A stretch of 17,573 nt of DNA from Prevotellaceae bacterium (GTDB lineage: Bacteria > Bacteroidota > Bacteroidia > Bacteroidales > Bacteroidaceae): contig JABZLB010000044.1 of assembly GCA_015256945.1 (NCBI GenBank), positions 1 to 17,573 of the forward strand, written 5' to 3'. The translations under genes and the position numbers were made by a program. Below, piece after piece: positions 1 to 7,358 of this stretch. The notes beneath the pieces are model-generated. The model saw only the letters and a list, made by a program, of their open reading frames with translations. It was not told the origin of the DNA and searched no databases. Numbering within the stretch: the first letter of the stretch is position 1; each line of letters begins with the position of its first letter.

Positions 1-3
1 ATC

Positions 4-23
4 AATAAGGTAACTTCCTTATT
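4..23. terminator. AT-rich hairpin at left edge, possible terminator
   Basis: A perfect 7-bp inverted repeat, AATAAGG (4-10) and CCTTATT (17-23), is separated by a 6-base loop and followed by TTTC on the plus strand. It could end a plus-strand gene lying to the left of the window, but the stem is AT-rich and the neighbouring gene is not visible. Weak call. Confidence 0.25.
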
Positions 24-129
24 TTCAGACAGATATATTTTTTATAATTATCTTACGCTGCAATAATAACGCGATAGTGCCGTAATTGTAATTATGTTGA
101 GTGTAAAATCTTGTATTTCAGTATATTAA

Positions 130-294
130 TGATGCTGTAAACGGTTTCCCTTTACGGTGTAAAGACAAAACGATTACGATGTAATGACAACCCGATTACA
201 TCGTAAAGGCGAGTTAATTACATCGTAAAGACGATGCGATTACATCGTAAAGGGAACACAATTACGGCGTAAAGACAACACAAAAGTGCCGTAA
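130..294. repeat. 22-bp tandem array of TTAC-N3-GTAA dyads (6 perfect, 2 half units)
   Basis: Six 11-bp cores of the form TTAC-N3-GTAA start at 152, 174, 196, 218, 240 and 262, each exactly 22 bp after the last. Their central triplets are GGT, GAT, ATC, ATC, ATC and GGC. One period outside each end, at 130-140 and 284-294, the right half-site GTAA is kept and the left half is lost. The 11-bp linkers are related but looser, often AGACAA-like. Two DNA turns per unit would put every dyad on the same helix face, as in iterons or operator arrays. No replication gene, DnaA-box cluster or regulator gene is visible beside it. Function unknown. Confidence 0.85.
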
Positions 295-417
295 TCTCAA
301 AACGTGCCTGTTTCAATGGTAAATTATGTATGTGTTTTTGGTTTGGGCTGTGCTATGTAATCTCCTTCTCAGTATGCTTTAAAGTATAATTTTTCATGTA
401 AAAAAAGAGTATAGAGA

Positions 418-452
418 AGGCAGCCATCCTCAAATATAGAGAATGGCTGCCT
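418..452. terminator. Bidirectional terminator after the MFS gene
   Basis: A perfect 10-bp inverted repeat, AGGCAGCCAT (418-427) and ATGGCTGCCT (443-452), encloses a 15-base loop. T-rich sequence follows on the plus strand (GTTTGTTTTTC). On the minus strand a run of seven T follows after about 14 bases. It lies about 60 bases past the MFS stop codon and is the likely end of that transcript. It could also serve a convergent gene from the left. Confidence 0.75.
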
Positions 453-464
453 GTTTGTTTTTCG

Positions 465-487
465 TTGTGAAGCAATATGCTTCACAA
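465..487. repeat. Perfect 10-bp hairpin between MFS stop and terminator
   Basis: TTGTGAAGCA (465-474) and TGCTTCACAA (478-487) form a perfect stem with a 3-base loop, 13 bases from the terminator stem. It lies in the 3' untranslated part of the MFS transcript. It may stabilise the RNA end or form a composite terminator. It could instead be a protein-binding palindrome. Confidence 0.6.
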
Positions 488-512
488 TATTAATCTGTTA
501 TATTACAACTAA

Positions 513-1847
513 TTAAACCGGAATATCTTTATTTACATTCTTCGAGAGGAATACGGCATAGCAGAACATGTAAGCCACAGCGAATAATGGAATATAATAT
601 GAAACCATGTAGCTAAACTTGTCAGCAACATAGTTTTGAATCAGAGGGAGCACGCCTCCACCTACTACCATTGCCATGAAAATGCCGCTGGCCTGTTCGG
701 TATATTTGCCAAGGCCTTCGGTTGAAAGGTTGAAAATGCTGCTCCACATGACTGAAGTGCACAGTCCGCAGAACACAAGCAGGATGGCACTAAGCGGTAA
801 TGTTACCATGGTAAAGCTCGAACCTGTGAATACTGGGAACGGACTGGTAATGGTTTTGGGCAGGAACATGGCAAGAATGATGAGCAGAAGTGCCACACTT
901 GTAACGGTAACCATCATCTGACGACTCGATACTTTCGATGCAATAAAGCTTGATACAAAACGGCCTACCAGCATCAGGAACCAGTAAGTACCAGCTGTAA
1001 AGCCACCAATAATGGCAGCTGCTACCGTAGGATTAAGCGTAAAGAGGCCCGCTCCCTTATTGGTAATATCCGAAAGATAGAAGTTCAGTGTTCCCGGAAT
1101 GCCCACTTCCACACCTACATACAGGAATATGGCAAAGGCACCAAGCTTGAAATGGCGGAAGTTGAACGGGCTGTGCTCGTAAACAGAATTTTTGGAAGCA
1201 CCATTGTCAGGGTCGGCAATTGGGATAAAACTCAATATAACGAAGGTCAAAGCAAATATGCCCATGGCAAGGAAAAGCACCTTGTCTACGTTTGTGATGG
1301 CAGTATCTTTTGTTACTGTACCGATGAGAGCACCCACAAGCATTGGGGTAATGGTTCCCATCAGCGAGTTGAGCGAGCCACCGATAAGGCATAGCTGGTT
1401 ACCTTTATTACCGCCACCGCCGAGTAAGTTAAGCATAGGGTTAACCACAGTGTTGAGCATGCAAACCGATATACCGGCAACAAAGGCACCTAAGAGGTAA
1501 ATAAAGAAGTTGCCCGGGAGGTTAAATATAATAGTATCGGTGAGTAACTGGCCTGAAAGGAATTGAATAAACACACCGAAAAAACCAAATGCAATAGCAA
1601 TGAGCGCGGTTTTTTTATAGCCCACTTTTGTCAAAAGCTTTCCTGAAGGAATGCCCATAAACAGGTAAGCAAGGAAGTTCATCATGTTACCCATCATGCC
1701 TAAGGTGTTGCTTCCCTCAAATTCAGGGCGGTTCTTCCAGATGACACCGATAGGCGCTGCAAGGTTAGTAACAAAGGCAATCATTCCAAAAAGGAATATC
1801 ATTGCCATAATCGCGATAGCGCGACCTTTTTGATTTGTATTTGCCAT
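513..1847 (-). CDS. FHS-like MFS transporter (probable sugar permease)
   Basis: This 444-residue protein is almost wholly hydrophobic, with about twelve predicted membrane spans and a central loop near residues 210-230, the layout of the major facilitator superfamily. The N-terminal half has the GKLLTKVGYKK loop between TM2 and TM3, the MFS motif-A position. A run containing MLNTVVNPMLNLLGGGG and GNQLCLIGG recalls the fucose/glucose-galactose (FHS) permease branch common in Bacteroidota. By family it would be a proton-coupled importer in the inner membrane; the substrate cannot be read from the sequence. The ATG start at 1845-1847 follows an AT-rich leader with a TACCTTTA promoter-like element. 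It appears to be the last gene of the run and ends before a strong terminator. Confident as an MFS permease, not about the substrate. Confidence 0.85.
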   Translation of the reverse strand: MANTNQKGRAIAIMAMIFLFGMIAFVTNLAAPIGVIWKNRPEFEGSNTLGMMGNMMNFLAYLFMGIPSGKLLTKVGYKKTALIAIAFGFFGVFIQFLSGQLLTDTIIFNLPGNFFIYLLGAFVAGISVCMLNTVVNPMLNLLGGGGNKGNQLCLIGGSLNSLMGTITPMLVGALIGTVTKDTAITNVDKVLFLAMGIFALTFVILSFIPIADPDNGASKNSVYEHSPFNFRHFKLGAFAIFLYVGVEVGIPGTLNFYLSDITNKGAGLFTLNPTVAAAIIGGFTAGTYWFLMLVGRFVSSFIASKVSSRQMMVTVTSVALLLIILAMFLPKTITSPFPVFTGSSFTMVTLPLSAILLVFCGLCTSVMWSSIFNLSTEGLGKYTEQASGIFMAMVVGGGVLPLIQNYVADKFSYMVSYYIPLFAVAYMFCYAVFLSKNVNKDIPV

Positions 1848-1889
1848 ATTTGTTTTTATTTAATTAGGATTCGGTTTAAAAATCGGACG

Positions 1890-1897
1890 TAAAGGTA
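1890..1897 (-). promoter_or_regulatory. Possible -7 element for the MFS gene
   Basis: On the minus strand the sequence reads TACCTTTA, one base from the Bacteroidota -7 consensus TAnnTTTG. It sits about 43 bases before the MFS start, in the 96-base gap after queG. No good -33 TTTG is seen at the expected spacing, so this is only suggestive. Confidence 0.4.
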
Positions 1898-1943
1898 ACA
1901 AAAAAGAATTAAAAACCTATATACGATGTAACGTTTTTTTGCA

Positions 1944-3020
1944 TTATTCGGGGTCATTGGCACCTAATGCCGCAATATTTCTCATTAAGCCATCGTATTT
2001 AGCGCGCTTTACCGCCGAGCCTTTAAATAATACGCGGTATTGTTCGATGGTAAGATGGTTCCATTTCTCACGTGTCATTTGTAAAAGTTCTTCGCGGGGT
2101 TGTAATTCAGTAATATCGGTAGGGGTTGCAAATTTGTTCCATGGGCATGCCTGCTGACATCGGTCGCATCCGTAGATAACGTTGCCCATGGCGCGCTTTG
2201 CCTCTGCACTTATGTCGCCCCGATTCTCTATGGTTTGGTACGAAAGGCAGCGTTCGGCGTTGAACGGCTGTTGTTCGGGTGCGCCGTTTGAGCGATTTTC
2301 GGACAGGGCATGGGTGGGACACGCATTGATACACCTGCTGCACGAACCGCATTTACTGGCTATTGGCGTGTCGTAATCGAGCTGGAAAGGCAGGAATAAT
2401 TCTCCTAAGAAGAACATGCTACCCGCATGGGGAATTATCAATTGGCGGTTTTTGCCAATCCATCCCAGGCCTGCCTGTACGGCCCAATAACGTTCAAGCA
2501 CGGGTCCGCTGTCAACAAATACGCGGAAAGGTTCTTGTTTTTCTTCAGGTTGCAACGTATTTTGTTGTGCGTTTACAGTATGATGAGCAGGCGATTCCAT
2601 TGTGTTTGTCCTGACATCTTGTGCCGAATTATCTTCAGACAAAGTGCTGTCTTGTTCTTTTTTTTCAATAGCGAACGCAGCAAGCTGTCGGAGCCGTTGC
2701 TTCATAACGTCGTGATAGTCTTGTCCTAAGGCGTAAGCGGCAATTTGTGGCTGGCCTTCAGGCAATTGCCTGGCAGGCGCATAGTTCATGGCTACGCAAA
2801 CAATCGACCGTAAACCAGGCATGAGAAGTCGCGGGTCGATACGTTTATCGAGATAGTTTTCCATCCATTTCATATCGGCATTCATGCCTTTTTCGAGCCA
2901 CGAACGCAGGTTTTCTTCAACTGCTGGCGCCACACGGGTGGCACGTGCTATGCCACAAGCCGAGAAGCCGAGCCTGTACGCTTCGGCCTTTATAAGCGCA
3001 GAGAGAGAAGATGAAGACAT
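1944..3020 (-). CDS. queG: Epoxyqueuosine reductase QueG
   Basis: QueG reduces epoxyqueuosine to queuosine at the wobble base of GUN tRNAs, the last step of queuosine synthesis, using cobalamin and two [4Fe-4S] clusters. The 358-residue protein has the family landmarks in order: an N-terminal cobalamin-binding region with DYHDVMKQRL near 101-110, the conserved FVDSGPVLER segment at 168-177 with the presumed acid Asp170, AGLGWIGK at 183-190, the first cluster CGSCSRCINACP (224-235), and a second with Cys258 and CDRCQQACPWN (285-295). Residues about 121-163 are an extra polar, low-complexity linker rich in Gln, Glu, Asn and Thr, which E. coli QueG lacks. The C-terminal repeat extension of the E. 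coli form is absent. The gene lies 88 bases after the deacetylase. Identity is secure. Confidence 0.95.
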   Translation of the reverse strand: MSSSSLSALIKAEAYRLGFSACGIARATRVAPAVEENLRSWLEKGMNADMKWMENYLDKRIDPRLLMPGLRSIVCVAMNYAPARQLPEGQPQIAAYALGQDYHDVMKQRLRQLAAFAIEKKEQDSTLSEDNSAQDVRTNTMESPAHHTVNAQQNTLQPEEKQEPFRVFVDSGPVLERYWAVQAGLGWIGKNRQLIIPHAGSMFFLGELFLPFQLDYDTPIASKCGSCSRCINACPTHALSENRSNGAPEQQPFNAERCLSYQTIENRGDISAEAKRAMGNVIYGCDRCQQACPWNKFATPTDITELQPREELLQMTREKWNHLTIEQYRVLFKGSAVKRAKYDGLMRNIAALGANDPE

Positions 3021-3108
3021 GAACGGAATATAAAAGATGATATTATTTACGCAAGTCCACTGCTTTGTAATTCATGCGTTATACAGCTCTTGCAGATGGA
3101 AGAAACCA

Positions 3109-3720
3109 TTATTCGAACGTTTTGAAAGCGTAGCCCTGATCCTTTAACCATTGCAGCGATTCGGGAAGAGCCTTTTTCAGCTTGTCAATGCTTTTGAGCG
3201 AATCGTGGAAAGTGATAATAGCCCCGTTGCGTGTATATCGTTTTACGTTGCGCACCACATCGTCGGCTGTCATCCATTTTGAGTAATCGCGCGTTACAAG
3301 GTCCCACATAACAATGGTGTATCTGCGGCGAAGCCACCAGTATACCGAGTGACGCATCCAGCCATGAGGCGGTCGGAAGAGGTGTGATTTGATTAAATCG
3401 TTGGCCATCTCAGTATTCATGCCGTAGGTTAATGTCCAGTGTTTGAACGAGCCTATGTGGTTAAAGGTGTGGTTTCCCACCTGATGGCCCTCTTCAACTA
3501 TCTGATTATACAGGTCGTGATAGCGCAAAACGTTTTCACCTACCATAAAAAAGGTAGCCTTTGCATTGAATTGACGCAGCGTCTCAAGGATGAAAGGGGT
3601 CGACTCGGGTATCGGTCCGTCGTCGAAGGTAAGATATACCGAGTGGTCGTTCTTGTCCATACGCCACAGGGCGTGCGGGTAAATCCATCGCAGAAACTTG
3701 GCTGGTTGTTCGATAAACAT
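3109..3720 (-). CDS. Polysaccharide deacetylase (NodB homology domain)
   Basis: This 203-residue protein is essentially one NodB-type carbohydrate esterase (CE4) domain, which removes N- or O-acetyl groups from polymers such as peptidoglycan or chitin-like glycans using a metal ion. The motifs are all present: TFDDGP at 31-36 (Asp33 catalytic base, Asp34 metal ligand), the metal-binding GNHTFNH with His84 and His88, RPPHG at 116-120 (usually RPPYG/W), an aromatic WDLVTRDYS segment, and TFHDS near 170-174 with the catalytic histidine. No signal peptide or membrane span is evident, so it may act in the cytoplasm or leave by an unknown route. It follows the DUF2723 gene by 167 bases that fold into hairpins, and precedes queG by 88 bases. 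The natural substrate is unknown. Confidence 0.9.
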   Translation of the reverse strand: MFIEQPAKFLRWIYPHALWRMDKNDHSVYLTFDDGPIPESTPFILETLRQFNAKATFFMVGENVLRYHDLYNQIVEEGHQVGNHTFNHIGSFKHWTLTYGMNTEMANDLIKSHLFRPPHGWMRHSVYWWLRRRYTIVMWDLVTRDYSKWMTADDVVRNVKRYTRNGAIITFHDSLKSIDKLKKALPESLQWLKDQGYAFKTFE

Positions 3721-3740
3721 GTTGTAGCGTGTGTTGGATA

Positions 3741-3801
3741 AAAGGCGTCTGTCGCAGACATCATTCCCTTATGGGGATTCTTGTCTTCGGCAGACGCCTT
3801 T
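3741..3801 (-). terminator. Long imperfect hairpin between DUF2723 gene and deacetylase
   Basis: AAAGGCGTCTG (3741-3751) pairs with CAGACGCCTTT (3791-3801). The stem continues inward through a G-T pair and one mismatch to about 20 bp, and an inner ATTCCC/GGGGAT stem closes on a TTAT loop. On the coding (minus) strand it ends in GCCTTTTAT, a short T-tract. It could be a terminator, an attenuator or a processing site controlling how much transcript reaches the deacetylase gene. Confidence 0.6.
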
Positions 3802-3814
3802 GAAGTATGATGTC

Positions 3815-3873
3815 AGCCGCCTTAGATTACTTTGTTAATCTGGTACGGCTACACTGTCAGCTCGAAAGAGCTG
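3815..3873. repeat. Two further hairpins after the DUF2723 gene
   Basis: AGCCG/CGGCT (3815-3819, 3846-3850) encloses AGATTA/TAATCT (3824-3829, 3836-3841), interrupted by a 2x2 mismatch. Next to it CAGCTC/GAGCTG (3858-3863, 3868-3873) is a perfect 6-bp stem with a 4-base loop. With the hairpin at 3741-3801 they fill most of the 167-base gap, which is therefore likely structured in the RNA. Confidence 0.5.
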
Positions 3874-3887
3874 TGATATATTCAGCT

Positions 3888-6800
3888 TTACGGTTGCTCT
3901 ATTCGTCCGCCCATTCCAATGTAAGTGCGGTAGAAATTATCGAGTTGTGCCTTCTGCCTGGCAGCGAGTTTACGGTCAACCAGTGACGTAATGGTATGAA
4001 CCTGGTCAAGTATTGACATCTGGACCATACAATCGCGTTGTGCCTGAATAAAGCGAATACCTGTGAGCGACTGATAGTAACGCTCATACTGTGCAGCATC
4101 GTTCCATACAGCATTGAGGCATTTGAGAGCCTCTTTTTTCTGTCCAAGCAGAGCGTAAGCCTTGGCTATGTCGGTACCTCCGCTCATATAGTTCATCGGA
4201 ACATTATATGTGGGGATCTCCTTATTAGCCTTTTGCAGCACCTTCAAGGCTTTATCCTTCTTGCCTTCGCCAATGAGTTGCAGGGCGAGCTGGCCGAAAA
4301 GTCTGCGGTGTGTGTAGCACATGCGCATCACAGTCTCGTCTAAATACAAGCCCGGACGGCTTAAACCGCCATACTTGTAGCGCGTCATCATGTTACGATA
4401 CGTCTTTTCAGTATCGAAGTTTTTAGCGCCATGCGCGTTTGTTGTGAACGGAGTAATGCGGTTTGCCAGACCTTCTTGTATGAAGTTGTCGCCGAGATTC
4501 ATATAGTTTTCCTGGCCAACGGTCAGCGCAACGTATACCGGACGCGTCCAGTTACACTGCGAAATCATCTCCAACATCATCAGATCGCCCTTGTAAAGAG
4601 CATTCTTTCCCGCAAGCGAAATAACCATACGGTCGGGTATTGTGTCGCTGGCCATCATCATTCCACTGCGTTTTACAGCAGCCTTGTCAATGGTTACGTA
4701 GAGCGTATCCGTAGGAATAACCTGTAAATCCGGATTCTTTGAGCGAACCCAATACTTCATAATGTTCTTCACTTCAAACGGATTGTCGCCAAACTGTGCA
4801 CGTGCCGCTGCAGGATTTTGCTTGTAGAAGTCGATAATCTGTTGCTTTAGCGAGGGCTTAACCTCCACATATTCGTTGGTTCCCGAGCAGTAATCGAGGC
4901 GCGGCCATGATATAGGCACGGCCGGAGAATTGTATGCAGGGCGCTTCATCTGGTCGATATACCAGTCGGTTTGCAAATAGCTGAGGTTGCAAACACGTGC
5001 ATCGGTGCGTACGCCCTCAACGTCCTGGTTATACCATAACGGGAAAGTGTCGTTGTCTCCATTGGTAAACAGGATAGGCGCGCCAGCGTCTTGCAGTGTC
5101 ATTAAGTAGTTTTGGCCGAAGTCTCTACATGTGTATCGTCCTGACCTGTCGTGGTCATCCCACGTCTGGCTCACCATCTGGACGGGCACTAACAAGCATA
5201 ACAGCGCAGCAATACTACTTACCAACGTTCCGTGAAGCTTCAGGTATTTGTTGAGCAAATCGATGACAGCTGCCACGCCTATGCCGCACCAGATGGCGTA
5301 AGCATAGAACGAACCTGCGTAGGCATAGTCGCGTTCGCGCGGCTGTACGGGCGTCTGGTTCAGATAAATAACTATGGCAAGTCCCGTCATAAAGAAGAGA
5401 AAGGCCACCACCCAGAACTGTCTGATGCCGCGTTTACCGCGAAAAGCCTGCCAAAACAGTCCGATGAGACCCAGCAACAACGGCATACAGTAGAACACAT
5501 TATGACCTTTGTTGGTCTTCAATTCGTCAGGAAGCATGTCCTGATTGCCCAGCCTTGCATCGTCAAGAGGCTTAATACCTGTTATCCAGTTGCCGTGTTC
5601 CAGCTCGCCATTACCCTGTATATCGTTCTGCCTTCCAGCGAAATTCCACATGAAATAACGCCAGTACATAAAGTTACACTGGTAGGAAAGGAAGAACTTT
5701 ATGTTGTCAATCTGCGACGGCATCTTCACCGTCATCTGCTCTCCACATCGGTCATAGGGAACCTCTGTGCCCTCAACGCCGCCCATCCACGACTCATAGT
5801 CCTGTGTGTGCGCCTGATCGTACATGCGAGGGAACAGCATATTCTGGGCATATTTGTACTTATTCTTGTGCGAAACAACAAAGTAAGAGTCTTTCTCATC
5901 CTTTGTTTTCTTTTCCTTTCGGCTGTAAATAGGCGCACCTTCCGACATTTCGGGCTTGCATATATTGCCATCTGTCTTCAGTGCTACCTGCGAAGTGTAG
6001 GCCTGCCCATACAGCAAGGGCCGGTCTCCATACTGGTCACGGCTCAGGTAAGAACCGAGCGTGAAGATGTCTTCCGGTGAATTCTGATCCATTGGAGGGT
6101 TGGCAACCGAGCGAATTACGATGAGCGCGTAGCTCGAATAGCCTATCATCAGCATCAGCATACACAGCAGAGCCGTATTCTTCAGGCGGGCCGAAACCAG
6201 GTATTCGGGCCGTTTGTTGACAGTTTTCTTATAGTTCAGCAAGAAGCCGACAATGCCCAGAACGATGATTCCGATAATAACCGCACTCCATCCATAGCCA
6301 TAGAACGGTATGCCGATGAGGCCAAAGGCGATGAGGAACGATATATTTTCACGCTTTTTATTGCGGTCAACATAGCTCTCATAGATGGCCCACAGCACGG
6401 CTGCCACAAGAAGGGCAATGTAAATAACAAGCCCTGTGTTGAAAGGAAGACCCAGAACGTTGACAAACAGCAGCTCAAACCATCCGCCAACAGTTACAAT
6501 TCCCGGTACGACGCCGTAGAGAACGGCTGCCACTAAGGCAAACGAAATCATCAGTGCCACCAGCGAACCTTTGGCCTCGACGTTGGGAAAACGGCGGTAG
6601 CAGTAAACCAACACGATGGCCGGCAGGCACAACAGGTTCAGCAAATGCACGCCAATGCTCAACCCCGTCATGTAAAATATCAGCACTAACCATCGGTCAG
6701 AGTGAGGCTCATCGGCGTGATCCTCCCACTTTAATATAAGCCAAAACACAATGGCTGTGAAAGCAGAGGAGTAGGCGTACACCTCACCCTCGACGGCAGA

Positions 6801-7217
6801 AAACCAGAATGTGTCAGACCATGTGTAGATAAGCGCGCCCACTAAGCCGCTGGCCTCTATGGCAATAAGCTTTGAGGTGGTTAGCTCGCTCCAGTTGTTC
6901 AGAACGAGTTTGCGTGTAAGGTGTGTGATAGTCCAGAACAGAAACAGGATGGTGGTAGCCGAAAGCAGAGCGCTCATCGTGTTTACCATACGGGCAACCT
7001 GACTGGGATCACTTACAAAATGGCTGAAAAGGTTAGCCGTAAGCATAAAGAACGGTGCCCCTGGAGGGTGACCTATTTGAAGCTTATAACCTGTATCAAT
7101 AAACTCAGGGCAGTCCCAGAACGAGGCTGTAGGTTCAATTGTGGAGCAATAAGTGTAGGCAGCGATGATAAACGTCACCCATCCCAGCACATTGTCCACT
7201 AATCTGTACTGTTTCAT
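3888..7217 (-). CDS. DUF2723 (GT117/TMEM260-like) membrane glycosyltransferase
   Basis: This 1109-residue protein begins with a membrane span and the DUF2723 signature: FWDCPEFID at 33-41 followed by GHPPGAPF at 49-56. Asp35 and Glu38 lie in the first periplasmic loop, where GT-C fold enzymes carry catalytic acids. About twelve further spans follow, to roughly residue 670. The C-terminal third is soluble, probably periplasmic, and ends in TPR-like helices (KKDKALKVLQKANKE, AYALLGQKKEALKCLN). The human relative TMEM260 is a protein O-mannosyltransferase. By analogy this enzyme may transfer a lipid-linked sugar to exported proteins, as the known O-glycosylation of Bacteroidota proteins requires; that is inference. 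A TACCTTTG promoter element precedes it. The next gene downstream is a polysaccharide deacetylase. Confidence 0.85.
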   Translation of the reverse strand: MKQYRLVDNVLGWVTFIIAAYTYCSTIEPTASFWDCPEFIDTGYKLQIGHPPGAPFFMLTANLFSHFVSDPSQVARMVNTMSALLSATTILFLFWTITHLTRKLVLNNWSELTTSKLIAIEASGLVGALIYTWSDTFWFSAVEGEVYAYSSAFTAIVFWLILKWEDHADEPHSDRWLVLIFYMTGLSIGVHLLNLLCLPAIVLVYCYRRFPNVEAKGSLVALMISFALVAAVLYGVVPGIVTVGGWFELLFVNVLGLPFNTGLVIYIALLVAAVLWAIYESYVDRNKKRENISFLIAFGLIGIPFYGYGWSAVIIGIIVLGIVGFLLNYKKTVNKRPEYLVSARLKNTALLCMLMLMIGYSSYALIVIRSVANPPMDQNSPEDIFTLGSYLSRDQYGDRPLLYGQAYTSQVALKTDGNICKPEMSEGAPIYSRKEKKTKDEKDSYFVVSHKNKYKYAQNMLFPRMYDQAHTQDYESWMGGVEGTEVPYDRCGEQMTVKMPSQIDNIKFFLSYQCNFMYWRYFMWNFAGRQNDIQGNGELEHGNWITGIKPLDDARLGNQDMLPDELKTNKGHNVFYCMPLLLGLIGLFWQAFRGKRGIRQFWVVAFLFFMTGLAIVIYLNQTPVQPRERDYAYAGSFYAYAIWCGIGVAAVIDLLNKYLKLHGTLVSSIAALLCLLVPVQMVSQTWDDHDRSGRYTCRDFGQNYLMTLQDAGAPILFTNGDNDTFPLWYNQDVEGVRTDARVCNLSYLQTDWYIDQMKRPAYNSPAVPISWPRLDYCSGTNEYVEVKPSLKQQIIDFYKQNPAAARAQFGDNPFEVKNIMKYWVRSKNPDLQVIPTDTLYVTIDKAAVKRSGMMMASDTIPDRMVISLAGKNALYKGDLMMLEMISQCNWTRPVYVALTVGQENYMNLGDNFIQEGLANRITPFTTNAHGAKNFDTEKTYRNMMTRYKYGGLSRPGLYLDETVMRMCYTHRRLFGQLALQLIGEGKKDKALKVLQKANKEIPTYNVPMNYMSGGTDIAKAYALLGQKKEALKCLNAVWNDAAQYERYYQSLTGIRFIQAQRDCMVQMSILDQVHTITSLVDRKLAARQKAQLDNFYRTYIGMGGRIEQP

Positions 7218-7257
7218 TTATCAGTATTTATAATTGTGTTATTGCAATAAATCAGTG

Positions 7258-7265
7258 CAAAGGTA
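7258..7265 (-). promoter_or_regulatory. -7 promoter element for the DUF2723 gene
   Basis: The minus strand reads TACCTTTG, a perfect match to the Bacteroidota -7 consensus TAnnTTTG, about 41 bases before the ATG. The leader between them is AT-rich, as usual in this phylum. No clear -33 TTTG is seen 19 bases further upstream, so the promoter may be weak or need an activator. Confidence 0.6.
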
Positions 7266-7358
7266 ATAAAAAGCCTGTATAGTGCCACCTTTTGCATGAG
7301 GTTTTAATAAAATTAAGGAATTATTCTGGCGTAAGGTTTTATAAGGTCTTGTGGCGCC

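Larger units (their letters stand above)
1..512. other. Gene-free left region with phased repeat array and terminator
   Basis: No credible coding frame is seen on either strand. From left to right the region holds a short AT-rich hairpin (4-23), an isolated copy of AGTGCCGTAAT (76-86), the 22-bp repeat array (130-294), an unremarkable AT-rich stretch (300-410), and two strong hairpins (418-452, 465-487) downstream of the MFS gene. The array could regulate a gene left of the window, because it lies beyond the terminator of the MFS gene. Confidence 0.7.

Noticed and set aside
130..294. The repeat array as a CRISPR.
   Set aside because: The period is 22 bp with an 11-bp core and linkers that are themselves related. 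Real CRISPRs have repeats of about 24-48 bp and unrelated spacers of about 26-40 bp. No cas gene is present.
431..438. TATATTTG on the minus strand, matching the -7 consensus.
   Set aside because: It lies in the loop of the terminator hairpin after the MFS gene. No -33 element was identified, and such matches are frequent in AT-rich DNA.
1921..1931. ATACGATGTAA upstream of the MFS promoter, a 10/11 match to an array core, suggesting shared regulation.
   Set aside because: The same ATACGATGTAACG also occurs inside the YqaA-family coding sequence (7659-7671), next to a perfect TTACACTGTAA at 7644-7654. Single near-matches are thus expected by chance; only the phased cluster is meaningful.
3721..3887. 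The hairpin cluster as a tRNA or known riboswitch.
   Set aside because: No cloverleaf, anticodon arm with T-loop consensus, or known aptamer core could be found; the stems are simple sequential hairpins.
5232..6080. A 282-codon plus-strand frame inside the DUF2723 gene.
   Set aside because: It is antisense to a strongly supported coding sequence, has no recognisable domain, and resembles the long shadow frames common opposite real genes.
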